A stretch of 39,709 bases of DNA. Origin: UBA7887 sp964408735. GTDB lineage: Bacteria > Pseudomonadota > Alphaproteobacteria > UBA7887. The translations under genes were made by a program, and so were the position numbers. Positions 15,301-24,306 of this stretch are shown here, piece after piece. The notes beneath the pieces are model-generated. The model was not told the DNA's origin. It saw nothing but the letters and a program-made list of their open reading frames with translations, and made no database searches. Position 1 is the first letter of the stretch, and the number at the start of each line of letters is the position of its first letter. The DNA lies in the NCBI GenBank assembly GCA_964408735.1, contig CAYPAX010000030.1, positions 1-39,709 on the forward strand, read 5' to 3'.

Positions 15301-16545
15301 TCATTCGTCTCTGACAAAACGTCGCGCGGTAGCACCCACCGTGGTGCCCTGGACAACCACGGAAAACACCACCACCACATAGGTGACGGCAACCACCACG
15401 TCCTTGACGGCCCCTTCGGGCAGCGACAGTGCGAGCGCAATCGATATGCCGCCGCGCAAGCCGCCCCAGACCAAGACCGGATAGGCACCGCGCGTGAACG
15501 GACGTATGCGCCCCAGGATCGCAAACGGCACGCCGACCGCCGTCGCCCTGGCGACAAGTACCAGGACGATCGCGACCAGGCCGAGCGCGATCACCTCGGG
15601 ACGCGGCGAGACCGCCAGCACCTCGATGCCGATCAACAGGAACAGGATCGAGTTCAGCACTTCGTCGAGCAGCGACCAGAAAGTATGCAGCCGCTCGGCG
15701 GTGTCGTCCGACATGGCATGCGCCGTGCCGTGATTGCCGATCAGCAGTCCTGCCACCGCCATTGCCAGAGGCCCACTCACATGAAGCTGATGGGCCAGGG
15801 CATAACCGCCCATGACCAGCGCGAGCGTGATGAGAAGCTCGAGATTGTGCTCGTCGATGGTACGCATGGCGCGAAAGGCGAGCCAGCCGATGACGAGGCC
15901 GAACAGGGCGCCGCCCAGGGCCTCGACCACGAAAAGCTCGACCGCATGGGTGATGGAGAACGCCTCGCTGCCGGATGCGATCGCCAGCAGGATCGAGAAC
16001 ACCACGACGCCGACGCCGTCGTTGAATAGGCTCTCGCCAGCCACCTTGCCTTCCAGGCTCGGCGGCACGTTGGCGGTCTTGAGAATACCAAGCACGGCCA
16101 CAGGATCGGTGGGGCTTATCAGGGCGCCAAAGACCAGGCACCAGATCAGCGGCAGCGATACGCCGAATGCCGCGGTCAGGGCAAAGAAGCCGAAACCGAC
16201 GACGGCCGTCGAGATCAGCACCCCGATGGTCGCCATCGCCAGCACGGCCCAGCGCCGCGACAGGAGCTGTTGCAGGTCCACATGCAGCGCCCCGGCGAAC
16301 AGCAGGAACGACAGCATGCCGTCCATGAGAGCGGCGTGGAAATCAATATTGGCGAGAAAGCCGCGCACGCTGTCTCCGAGGCCGGCCGCCGGTACCGCCG
16401 CATCCAGCGCCAGCACGCAAAGCGAGGCGACAGCCCCCATCACCGTCAGGCCGATGGTATGGGGCAGCCTGAGCAGGTGGTGATTGCAGAGGCCGAGCAC
16501 CGCCGCCAGAACCACCAGCAGCGCCGCAACGTCGAATGGGGTCAT
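15301..16545 (-). CDS. CPA1-family Na+/H+ antiporter (NhaP-type)
   Basis: A 414-residue inner-membrane protein with about 12 hydrophobic segments and no long cytoplasmic tail. CPA1 hallmarks are FLLFAGALHVDL, ALISPTDPVAVLGILK, the ion-binding Asn-Asp pair in GESLFNDGVGVVVF, and LVWGGLRGGISIALALSLP. Such carriers exchange cytoplasmic Na+ (or K+) for H+. It begins 3 nt after the stop of the three-repeat periplasmic protein, so the two are translated from one message. This makes that protein a candidate partner. Confidence 0.93.
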   Translation of the reverse strand: MTPFDVAALLVVLAAVLGLCNHHLLRLPHTIGLTVMGAVASLCVLALDAAVPAAGLGDSVRGFLANIDFHAALMDGMLSFLLFAGALHVDLQQLLSRRWAVLAMATIGVLISTAVVGFGFFALTAAFGVSLPLIWCLVFGALISPTDPVAVLGILKTANVPPSLEGKVAGESLFNDGVGVVVFSILLAIASGSEAFSITHAVELFVVEALGGALFGLVIGWLAFRAMRTIDEHNLELLITLALVMGGYALAHQLHVSGPLAMAVAGLLIGNHGTAHAMSDDTAERLHTFWSLLDEVLNSILFLLIGIEVLAVSPRPEVIALGLVAIVLVLVARATAVGVPFAILGRIRPFTRGAYPVLVWGGLRGGISIALALSLPEGAVKDVVVAVTYVVVVFSVVVQGTTVGATARRFVRDE

Positions 16546-16548
16546 GGC

Positions 16549-18570
16549 CTACTCGCCAATGTTCTCCGGCAGGATCCGGTGTCCTTGGTGGCGCTCGCTC
16601 AGGATCCATTTGTCGGTTGTCGTGGTCTCATCACCCTGCAGGTAATAGCGAAACCTGTTGAAGAACAGGTAATGCGCGTCGCCGACCTGCTCCGCCGTGG
16701 TCACCTGGAACTCGTCCCAGATGTAATGGTAGATCGTCACCGTCGCCGTCTCTTGCACCAGGTCGGCCTCGATATCGCCGGTCTTCTTCTCCTTGCGATG
16801 CAGGTCGTAGTTGATGACCATGCGCTCGTACTGATAGCCGTATTTCGGCCTCGCCAGCACCTCCGTGGCGGCGGCCAGCAGCTCGGCATCGTTGGACTTG
16901 GCCTCGGGCATTCTGGCCGCGGCCAGGGACTGTACGAACTTGTCGTCCCAAATGCCGATAGCGGCCTGGAAGGCCTGGGTCTGGGCCGCCCTGTCCGGCG
17001 CGTCGTCGCGGCCGATCGCGGCATCGAACGCGGCAGCCATTTCCACCGCGGCAAGACCGCTTTCGATATTGGCCAGTGTCTCCTCATATTGGCCCTCGCC
17101 AAGCAGACGATTGGCCATGTGGTCGCGGTCCGCCGGGTCGGTCTCTTCGACCCAGGAGACGGTGGAGACGAAGCGCTCCACGTGAGCATCGACGGCAAAG
17201 GCGGAATCGGCGAGCGCCTTGTCCAGGGCCTGCGGCCTGGCATGAGACAACTCGTTCATGTTGTAGCGATAGGCATTGCCCTGATCGACCGTCAGCGGCG
17301 TCTTGCCCTGGACCGATTGGAGATAGGCGAGGTCCGTATCGACGTGGTCGCGCACCGCGGCAGCGGCCTCGGCAAAGGCGCGTATCGCCGCCTCGCCGGC
17401 GTCCGCCGTAAGGGCCTGTGGCACGCGCATGGTGCGAACCCGCTGGTCGATCGCCGCCAGCTCTGCATCGACATCGCCGAGCTGGGCATGCTCGGCCTCG
17501 GCCTCCTGCACCCGTTCTTCGAAGGCCTTGGCAATGCGAGCGAAATTGACGAGCACTTTCTGCACACTGGGCAGATCGTTGCTTTGCAAAGCGCCTGCCG
17601 CCTCGTTTACGCCGGTCAGGCGCTTGCGCACCGCCTCGACGTCTTCCGCGACCAGATATTGCAGAGGCTGCAGGCGATTGATCATGTCGATCGTCTTGTT
17701 GAGGTCGTCGATCAGGGTCGCAGCCACGCCATCGACGATGGCCGTCCTCACGGCGCCGAAATGCTCGGCAAATGCCGTCCATTGCGCGGTGGTCTTGTCC
17801 TCGACGCCATCTAGCTCTTGGGCAATCCGCGACAGGTCGCGCAGGAAGCGATCAGCCTTGCCGACATCGCTCATCTGCCGCTCGATCATGCTCAGCTCAC
17901 GCTCGGCGCGTGCGATCGCATTGTTGTCGGCCTCGTTTCCGCCCTCGGCTGCCGGCGCAGGCGCACCGCCACCGCCACTGCTGGCCGCTTCGGTCGCCAG
18001 AACATTGAGCCGCTCGTTCTGGACGTTGTAGTTCGTGGCCGCCGCGCGCCAGGCAGGGTCGTCCTTGGCGTTTATCTGGGTAAGGCGTTGGGCCACCTGG
18101 TCGAGCTGGATGCGATAGCGCTTGATCAGCGCCGTATCGCTCGCGGTAACGCCGTCAAGCTCGCCGGCAATGCGCGCGATCTCCTTCTCGGCCGCGGCGA
18201 TCGCGGGATCGATCGGGCCGGCCGGCGCCTCCTCGACCGCTGCCGGCTCTGGCGCCCCTTCGCCGGGCATGCGGCCCTCGGCGAGGTCGGTCAGCGCCTG
18301 TTCCAGGCGCGTCAGCCTGGCATCAGCATCGAGATAGGTCGCATGGTCCTTGTTCGCCGATCCCTCGAGCCGTTGGCGGGTGAGGCCCAGCATGCGCTGC
18401 ATGCGCTTGATGTTGGCGCCGCGCGAGGGCGTCAGCCCGGGCAGATCTCCTTCCGCGCGCTCGATATCGTAGAGCGCGTTCTTGATCGCCGAATCCGCCG
18501 GCTCGTCCTGCGCCAGGGCAGGTGCTGCCAACAGGGCCAAAGCCAGGATCGCATAAGTCACGAAGCGCAT
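16549..18570 (-). CDS. Unrecognised periplasmic protein with three helical repeats
   Basis: A 673-residue protein that I do not recognise. Residues 1-20 are a signal peptide (ending APALA). Three related helical units follow, at about 26-97, 121-193 and 215-283. Each starts with an Asp and AI near it, then a helix with an E-[IL]..[AI]..[EQ][LM] pattern, and they are joined by Pro/Ala/Gly/Glu-rich linkers. The middle (about 290-560) is all helical. The last 100 residues (571-673) change character: aromatic- and Tyr-rich (YGYQYERMVINYDL, VTIYHYIWDEF, YLFFNRFRYYLQG), probably a β domain. It lies 12 nt after the amidohydrolase and 3 nt before the antiporter. Possible roles are a periplasmic scaffold or sensor for the exporter or antiporter; this is inference. 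Confidence 0.8.
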   Translation of the reverse strand: MRFVTYAILALALLAAPALAQDEPADSAIKNALYDIERAEGDLPGLTPSRGANIKRMQRMLGLTRQRLEGSANKDHATYLDADARLTRLEQALTDLAEGRMPGEGAPEPAAVEEAPAGPIDPAIAAAEKEIARIAGELDGVTASDTALIKRYRIQLDQVAQRLTQINAKDDPAWRAAATNYNVQNERLNVLATEAASSGGGGAPAPAAEGGNEADNNAIARAERELSMIERQMSDVGKADRFLRDLSRIAQELDGVEDKTTAQWTAFAEHFGAVRTAIVDGVAATLIDDLNKTIDMINRLQPLQYLVAEDVEAVRKRLTGVNEAAGALQSNDLPSVQKVLVNFARIAKAFEERVQEAEAEHAQLGDVDAELAAIDQRVRTMRVPQALTADAGEAAIRAFAEAAAAVRDHVDTDLAYLQSVQGKTPLTVDQGNAYRYNMNELSHARPQALDKALADSAFAVDAHVERFVSTVSWVEETDPADRDHMANRLLGEGQYEETLANIESGLAAVEMAAAFDAAIGRDDAPDRAAQTQAFQAAIGIWDDKFVQSLAAARMPEAKSNDAELLAAATEVLARPKYGYQYERMVINYDLHRKEKKTGDIEADLVQETATVTIYHYIWDEFQVTTAEQVGDAHYLFFNRFRYYLQGDETTTTDKWILSERHQGHRILPENIGE

Positions 18571-18582
18571 CGGTCGTCCCCC

Positions 18583-19875
18583 TCACTCTCGATTGAGATA
18601 GTCCAGCGCCAGGCCCGCCATCAGCCGCATGCCGGTCTCGATCACATCCTCGTCGACCATGAAGCGCGGCGAATGGTTCCAGGCCGCTTCGGCCAGCGGA
18701 ATGGCCGGCGGGCGGGCGCCCAGGAACAGGTACATCGCCGGCACCTGCTCGGCGAAATAGGCGAAATCCTCGGCCCCCATGATCGGCGCCGTCTCGGCCA
18801 CGAAGTCGGCCCCCACCACACGCTCCAGGCTGGGAATCAGCGAGGCGACGAGCTCCGGGTTGTTGCGCGTCACAGAATAGGAGAAGTCGAACTCCACCTC
18901 GGCCGTCGCCCCGGCACTCGCCGCGATGCTCTCGGCCGTGCGCCGCATGCGCTCCCTGATATCGGCACGCACGTCCTCGTTCAGGGTGCGCACGGTGCCG
19001 ACAAGCACCGCCTCGTCGGGGATGATGTTGAAGCGCTCGCCGGACTGGAACTGGCCGACGCTGATCACCGCCTCGTGGCGCGTGCCGATCTGGCGCGAGC
19101 GGATGGTCTGCAGGCCCATAACGATTTGCGAGGCAACGACGATGGGGTCGATGCCGCGCTCGGGCGCCGAGCCATGAGTCTGCCGGCCACGCACGGTGAT
19201 CGTAAAGCGATCGAGCGAGGCCAGCATGGCCTCCGGCGCGTAATAGACCCGGTGCAGGTCGTGCGGCGTCACGTGCAGGCCGAAAATCGCCTCAGGCATG
19301 GGCTCTTCGAACACGCCTTCCTCAAGCATCATCGCCGCACCACCGTCCTCGCCCGGCGGCGGCCCCTCCTCGGCCGGCTGGAAGATCAGCTGCACCCGGC
19401 CCGGAATGCCCTCGCGCATGCCGGCGAGGATCTCCGCCACACCCATCAGCACCGCCACATGCGCGTCGTGGCCGCAGGCATGCATGACGCCAACCTCCTG
19501 GCCCTTGTAGGTGGTGCGCACGGTGGAGGCGAAGTCGAGCCCGGTATCCTCGGTCACGGGCAGCGCGTCCATGTCGGCGCGCAGCGCCACCGTCGGGCCG
19601 AGGCGCTTGCCGCTGATCGTCGCGGTGACGCCGGTATGGGCGATGCCGGTGCGAATGTTCTCGTAGCCGAGCGCCGCCAGATGCTCGGCGACCAAAGCCG
19701 CGGTACGCACTTCGCGATTGCTCAGCTCGGGGTTCTGGTGGATATCGCGGCGCCAGGCGATCGCCTTCGGCGCCAGCTCGGCCGCGGCCTCGTCGATATA
19801 GTCGTGATACGGCTCCGCGACGGCAAACGTCGGCGTCAGTGCCAGAATGGCCGCAAGCCAGCCCAATCGTCCCAT
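18583..19875 (-). CDS. Secreted M20-family amidohydrolase
   Basis: A 430-residue metal-dependent amidohydrolase of the M20D (hippurate hydrolase/IAA-amino acid hydrolase-like) group with a signal peptide (about 1-20, ending AVA). Motifs: WRRDIHQNPELSNRE, LRADMDALPV, HACGHDAH (Cys and His metal ligands), FQPAEEG (Glu base and metal ligand), FGLHVTP, and a late GAEDFAYFAEQVP. The family cleaves amide bonds of N-acyl amino acids and similar compounds. The export signal places it in the periplasm, unlike most bacterial members. It lies 34 nt after the HlyD-type gene and 12 nt before the repeat protein, all on one strand. Confidence 0.93.
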   Translation of the reverse strand: MGRLGWLAAILALTPTFAVAEPYHDYIDEAAAELAPKAIAWRRDIHQNPELSNREVRTAALVAEHLAALGYENIRTGIAHTGVTATISGKRLGPTVALRADMDALPVTEDTGLDFASTVRTTYKGQEVGVMHACGHDAHVAVLMGVAEILAGMREGIPGRVQLIFQPAEEGPPPGEDGGAAMMLEEGVFEEPMPEAIFGLHVTPHDLHRVYYAPEAMLASLDRFTITVRGRQTHGSAPERGIDPIVVASQIVMGLQTIRSRQIGTRHEAVISVGQFQSGERFNIIPDEAVLVGTVRTLNEDVRADIRERMRRTAESIAASAGATAEVEFDFSYSVTRNNPELVASLIPSLERVVGADFVAETAPIMGAEDFAYFAEQVPAMYLFLGARPPAIPLAEAAWNHSPRFMVDEDVIETGMRLMAGLALDYLNRE

Positions 19876-19909
19876 CTCATTCCCTCCTGCCCCGCATGAT
19901 CATAGCGCT

Positions 19910-21121
19910 TCAGCCATTCGGCCGCGCGGCAATTCGCGTATCGTCGATCACCCGATCGCTCGGATGCAGCACGACCTGCTCGCCTTCGTCGATGCCCGTC
20001 AGCACTTCGGCGCTGCGATCGTCGAAATGCCCCAGCTCGACCTCGCGGCGCTGCGCGCGCCCATCGGCCGCGACATAAACCGCCCAGCGGTCGCCCTGGC
20101 GGAACAAAGCGCCCGCCGGCAGCCGCAGCACCGATTCGGCCGACCAGACGACGATACGCGTCTCGACGCGAAACCCATGCCCAAGCGCCCGCCAGGCCTC
20201 GACCGGCGCCACGATATCGATCAGCACATTGACCCGCTGCTCCTCGATACCGAGCGCCGAGACCTTGGTGAAACCATAGGGTTCGACGCGGCGAACGCTC
20301 CCCGCCAAGGTCGTATCGCCGCCCCAGCCCTCGATCAGCACTTCGACGCCCTCGGCCACTTGAACGGCATCGGCCGACAGCAAGTCGGCGACGATCTCGA
20401 GGTCATGGGGATCGCCGATCTCGACCAGGGGCTCGCCACTCGCCACCACGCCTTCGCTTTCCCGCAAGACCCGCAGCACATGGCCGTCGACCGGCGCCAG
20501 GACCGGCACGCAACAGCCACTGCCGGCCGGTTGATCGAAGCCGCCCGCTGCGGGATCGATCAGCTCGGCTCTGGCAATGTCGAGCTCCGACTGGCGCATG
20601 GCCTGTGCGGCATCGGCGCTGGCCAGCGCGGCCTCACGCGACGACAGCTCAAGGCGCGCCCGATCCAGCGTGGCTTGCGAGATGGTGCCGCGCTCCGCCA
20701 GCGCCGTCGCGCGGTCCCACTCGGCACGGGCGTAGTCAAGCTCGGCAAGCACGCGCTTGCGCTCCGCCGCGGCCAGGGAATGCGCGGCCTCGGCCGCAGC
20801 CAGCGCCGCTTCGGCCCGCCTGCGGCTGCGCAGGTCGAGGAAGGTCGGCTCTGTCTCCTGCAAGGTGGCGAGGACCGTGGTGCCCGCAGTGACGGCATCG
20901 CCGGCGCGCACCTCTATGCGATCGATACGCCCGGGCAGCGGCGAGGAGACCACATAGACATCGCGCACACGCGTCTCGCCTTCCTCGTCGATGGTCACGC
21001 GCATCGGCGCCCGCTCGACAGGCGCAAGATCGACAGCGACCGGTTGCGGGCGGAACAGATAGCCCAGCACCACGGCGAGAGCGATGCCGACAAGGGCGAT
21101 GACCAGCGTACGACGCGACAT
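19910..21121 (-). CDS. HlyD/RND-type periplasmic adaptor subunit
   Basis: A 403-residue membrane-fusion protein. One N-terminal membrane anchor (about 5-22) is followed by a lipoyl half (SSPLPGRIDRIEVRAGDAVTAGTTVLATL), a helical hairpin rich in Ala/Glu/Arg (about 100-185), the second lipoyl half (VLAPVDGHVLRVLRESEGVV), and β-barrel and membrane-proximal segments to the end. Adaptors of this kind link an inner-membrane pump to an outer-membrane channel. It follows the FtsX-type permease by 7 nt. No outer-membrane channel gene (TolC-like) is present in the window. Confidence 0.92.
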   Translation of the reverse strand: MSRRTLVIALVGIALAVVLGYLFRPQPVAVDLAPVERAPMRVTIDEEGETRVRDVYVVSSPLPGRIDRIEVRAGDAVTAGTTVLATLQETEPTFLDLRSRRRAEAALAAAEAAHSLAAAERKRVLAELDYARAEWDRATALAERGTISQATLDRARLELSSREAALASADAAQAMRQSELDIARAELIDPAAGGFDQPAGSGCCVPVLAPVDGHVLRVLRESEGVVASGEPLVEIGDPHDLEIVADLLSADAVQVAEGVEVLIEGWGGDTTLAGSVRRVEPYGFTKVSALGIEEQRVNVLIDIVAPVEAWRALGHGFRVETRIVVWSAESVLRLPAGALFRQGDRWAVYVAADGRAQRREVELGHFDDRSAEVLTGIDEGEQVVLHPSDRVIDDTRIAARPNG

Positions 21122-21128
21122 GTCTCTC

Positions 21129-23492
21129 CTATTCCCTCGTCTTCAAGACCGCCACCAGGTCGAGGCCCGCAACGCGACGCACGATCAGGCCGCCGCAGAG
21201 CAGCGCCGAAGCGGCCACCACGGCAATGGCGGTGCCGTAGGTCGCCGGCTCGACGACCAGAGGCACGCGATAGAGGTCGCTCTGCAGGCCGAGACTCATG
21301 GCCCAGGCCAACACGCGGCCGATCGCGCAACCGATGGGCAAGGCCAGCAACGCCAGGATCGCCAACTCGCCCAGCAGTATGAACGACACCTCGCGGCGGC
21401 GGAAGCCGAGCACGCGCAGGGATGCCAGTTCGCGGGCGCGCTCGGAAAGCGCGATCTGGGCCGCGTTGTAGACCACACCGAAGGCGATCAGCCCGGCAAA
21501 GCCGATGTTGAAGGTGGTCATCAGCAACAGGTTCTCGGCCAGGGTCTCGCGCACCTTGGCCAGTGCCTGGGTCATGATCACGATGTCGGCCACCGCCGGC
21601 AGATCCTTGATCCGGTGATAAAGGCGGCTTGTCTCGGCCGTATCCGACAGCAAATGCGCGCCGGAAATCGACGGGCCCTCGCCCATGAAGCGGTTGAGCG
21701 CCGCCATGTCCATGGTCGCCTCGGCCCCGATGACATCCTCGACCAGGGCGGTCACAGGCAAGGCGCGGGCCGGCCGGCGGCCCTCCATGGCTTCCACATG
21801 CAGCCAGTCACCGCGCCCGACGCCGAGCTCGCCTGCCAGCCACGACGACAGCATCAGGCCCTCCGGCGGCGGCACCAACGGCTCTGCGTCGGCACCGATA
21901 GGCCGGCTGAGGACGGCGTCCGGCGCGATGCCGGTGATGGCGCTGCGGCGGCTACGATGGCCGAAGCTTAGGCGCACCGGCACGCTGCGGAAGGGCTCTA
22001 CCCGGCGCACACCGGGCAGGCGCGCAATCTCATGCATGGCGCCGATGCCAAGCGGGCCGGTGAAGGCGACGGAAACGTCCTGACGGTTGCTCTGGTGAAA
22101 ATGCACATCGAGCATCAGGTCGACCGCATCGATCATCCACATCGAGGCTACGAGCACGGCGACCGCCATGGCCAGGCTGACGGTGGTCAGCGCCGCGCGC
22201 AGGGGCCAGCGGAAGATGTGGCGGAAGATCATGTGCGTGGATGGCAGCAGCGCGCGCCCCATCGCAGCCAGGACACCCGGCCCATGGCGATAGCGCGGCG
22301 GGGCCGGCGGCTGCATGGCCACGGCGGGCGGCAGGCGCACCACACGTCGCAACGCGGCCACCGTTCCCAGCGCCGCTGCGGCGAACGCCACCAGCACCGA
22401 CCCCACGATAACGGGTGCACCGATCTCGTAATGCAGGAAGGGAAAGCGGAAGAACTGGGTGTAAAGCTCGGCCAGACCGCGGCCGAACCAGATTCCGGTG
22501 CCGAGGCCGAGCAGCGACCCCGCAAGGACAATGCTGCCGACCAGCTTGCCGTAATGCCAGCCCACCGCCATGTCGCGATAGCCGAGCGCCTTGAGCAGGC
22601 CGATCTGCTCGCGCTGGGTCGCCACCAGACGACCCACGACGATGTTGAGCAGGAAGGCCGCGACGCCGAGGAAGATCGGCGGCACGAGCCGCGCCATCGA
22701 AGCCAGTTCCTTCATCTCGCCGTCGAGGAACCAATTCGAGGTCTGCCTGTCGCGCCCATAGGCCCCCGTGCCGCCAAAGGGCTCGAGCAGGCGGTCGATG
22801 GCGGCGATGGCCGCCGGCTCCGAGGCACCAGGCAGCAACGCCAGGCTGACATCGTTGAAAGCGCCGGTCATGTCGGTGACGGCTGCCAAGGCGCGCTCCT
22901 CCATCCACAGCACTGCGAAGCGACGGTCGTCCGGCACCAGCGAGCCGGGGCCGATGGCGTAGACATATTCCGGCGAGAGGGCGACGCCGACCACCGTCAG
23001 CTGCCGCGCGACACCGTTGATCGTGGCCCGCACGGTATCGCCCGGCACCATCTCGTGGGCTTCCGCGAAGGCCTCGCCGACCACCACCTCAGTCGCCCTG
23101 CCGGGCGCCGGACGGCGGCCCACGCGCATGGCGATATCGTTCAGCACGGCCTCGCCGCGCCCCGGCAGCGACAGCACCCGCGCCGTGGCGGGCTCCGACA
23201 TACCCGCAACATCGAGCGTTGCCGCGGTGCTAACGCGCGTATCCACTGCCGCGACGCCGGGCACCTCGGCCAAGCGCCGGGTCAGCCTTTGCGGCGCCCG
23301 CTTCACATGCGCGAAGACATCGGCGAAGCGATATCGCTCGTAATAGCTATCGCGGGTCTGCTCGAGCGAGCGCAGCATGCCGAGCGCCATCACGGACATG
23401 GCGACACCGCAGGCCAGCACCAGCGCGATCGCCAGCGCCTGGCCACGCAGATGCCAGAGGTCGCGGATCAGCTTGCGGTCGAGGGCGCGCAT
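21129..23492 (-). CDS. ABC transporter permease with two FtsX domains
   Basis: A 787-residue permease. An N-terminal membrane segment (about 15-40) is followed by a large periplasmic domain (to about 260). A first FtsX region has three membrane segments (about 265-395) with LLKALGYRDMAVGWHYGKLVGS. A fourth segment leads to a second periplasmic domain (about 455-650), and a final FtsX region ends near the C-terminus (SLRVLGFRRREVSFILLGELA). This is the long, duplicated type of MacB/LolC-related mechanotransmission permease, which works with an ATPase and a periplasmic adaptor rather than as a classical channel. Its ATG directly follows the ATPase stop (0 nt). Cargo unknown; hydrophobic or lipid-like substrates are common in the family. 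Confidence 0.92.
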   Translation of the reverse strand: MRALDRKLIRDLWHLRGQALAIALVLACGVAMSVMALGMLRSLEQTRDSYYERYRFADVFAHVKRAPQRLTRRLAEVPGVAAVDTRVSTAATLDVAGMSEPATARVLSLPGRGEAVLNDIAMRVGRRPAPGRATEVVVGEAFAEAHEMVPGDTVRATINGVARQLTVVGVALSPEYVYAIGPGSLVPDDRRFAVLWMEERALAAVTDMTGAFNDVSLALLPGASEPAAIAAIDRLLEPFGGTGAYGRDRQTSNWFLDGEMKELASMARLVPPIFLGVAAFLLNIVVGRLVATQREQIGLLKALGYRDMAVGWHYGKLVGSIVLAGSLLGLGTGIWFGRGLAELYTQFFRFPFLHYEIGAPVIVGSVLVAFAAAALGTVAALRRVVRLPPAVAMQPPAPPRYRHGPGVLAAMGRALLPSTHMIFRHIFRWPLRAALTTVSLAMAVAVLVASMWMIDAVDLMLDVHFHQSNRQDVSVAFTGPLGIGAMHEIARLPGVRRVEPFRSVPVRLSFGHRSRRSAITGIAPDAVLSRPIGADAEPLVPPPEGLMLSSWLAGELGVGRGDWLHVEAMEGRRPARALPVTALVEDVIGAEATMDMAALNRFMGEGPSISGAHLLSDTAETSRLYHRIKDLPAVADIVIMTQALAKVRETLAENLLLMTTFNIGFAGLIAFGVVYNAAQIALSERARELASLRVLGFRRREVSFILLGELAILALLALPIGCAIGRVLAWAMSLGLQSDLYRVPLVVEPATYGTAIAVVAASALLCGGLIVRRVAGLDLVAVLKTRE

Positions 23493-24212
23493 CTACCAGG
23501 CCAGCTCCGCCGGCGCCTTGCGGCTGGTGTTGCGGCGCTCCTCGACCACCTGACCGTCGGCGAAGGCAATGACCCGGTCAGCCATGTCGGCTATCACCGC
23601 ATTGTGGGTGATCAGAGCCGTGCAAGTGCCAAGCTCGCGATTGACCCGCTCGATGGCTTCCAGCACCACCACGCCGGTGCGGCTGTCGAGCGCGCCGGTG
23701 GGCTCGTCGCAAAGCAGCACGTCGGGTTGCTTGGCGATGGCCCGCGCAATGGCCACCCGCTGCTGCTCGCCGCCCGACAGCTCGGCGGGAAAATGATCGG
23801 CGCGGGGGTCCAGCTCGACCAGGCCCAGGGCCTCGGCCGGATCCATAGGCGCTGCCGCGATCTCGGTCACCAGCGCGACATTCTCCCGCGCGGTCAGGCT
23901 CGGCACCAGATTGTAGAACTGGAAGACGAAGCCGACATGGCGGCGGCGAAACTCGGTCAGGCCGTTGTCGTCGAGCGCCGTAAGATCCTGGCCGCGAAAG
24001 CTGACCGTGCCCGCGGTGGGCACATCGAGGCCGCCGAGAATGTTGAGAAAGGTCGACTTGCCGCTACCCGACGGCCCCAGCAGGACCACCAGTTCCCCGG
24101 CATGCAGCTCGACATCGACGCCGCGCAGGGCGTGCACGGCCGCGTCGCCCTCGCCATAGACCTTGGTGATGCCGGCGGCGCGGAAGGTGACCGCCTTCTC
24201 GCTCGTATCCAT
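23493..24212 (-). CDS. ABC transporter ATP-binding protein (MacB/LolD-like)
   Basis: A 239-residue ATPase with Walker A GPSGSGKS, Q-loop FQFYNLVPSLTARENV, signature LSGGEQQR, Walker B VLLCDEPTG and the switch His in ALITHN. The sequence is of the MacB/LolD subfamily, which pairs with FtsX-type permeases; the next gene is one. The start at 24212 (MDTSEK) is preferred over 24230, since CGAGG lies just before it. It is the first gene of the seven-gene minus-strand run. Its start is divergent from the acyl-CoA dehydrogenase gene, so promoters for both must lie in about 95 nt. Confidence 0.93.
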   Translation of the reverse strand: MDTSEKAVTFRAAGITKVYGEGDAAVHALRGVDVELHAGELVVLLGPSGSGKSTFLNILGGLDVPTAGTVSFRGQDLTALDDNGLTEFRRRHVGFVFQFYNLVPSLTARENVALVTEIAAAPMDPAEALGLVELDPRADHFPAELSGGEQQRVAIARAIAKQPDVLLCDEPTGALDSRTGVVVLEAIERVNRELGTCTALITHNAVIADMADRVIAFADGQVVEERRNTSRKAPAELAW

Positions 24213-24306
24213 GCCTCGAAGGTGGCCCATGCGCGCGGCGGGCGCAACCGCTCGTCACTCGCGCCGATCCGCATTATGCTGCCCTCCCCGCCGACGGAGA
24301 GATGCC

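Noticed and set aside
15288..15557. N-terminal extension of the CMD-like gene into the antiporter gene
   Set aside because: The extension is an Arg/Ser/Pro-rich shadow, and a strong GGGAGGGG site lies just before ATG at 15287.
17818..19899. 693-codon plus-strand frame across the repeat-protein and M20 genes
   Set aside because: It spans two well-supported minus-strand genes and their junction. The translation is Arg/His/Gly-rich without motifs.
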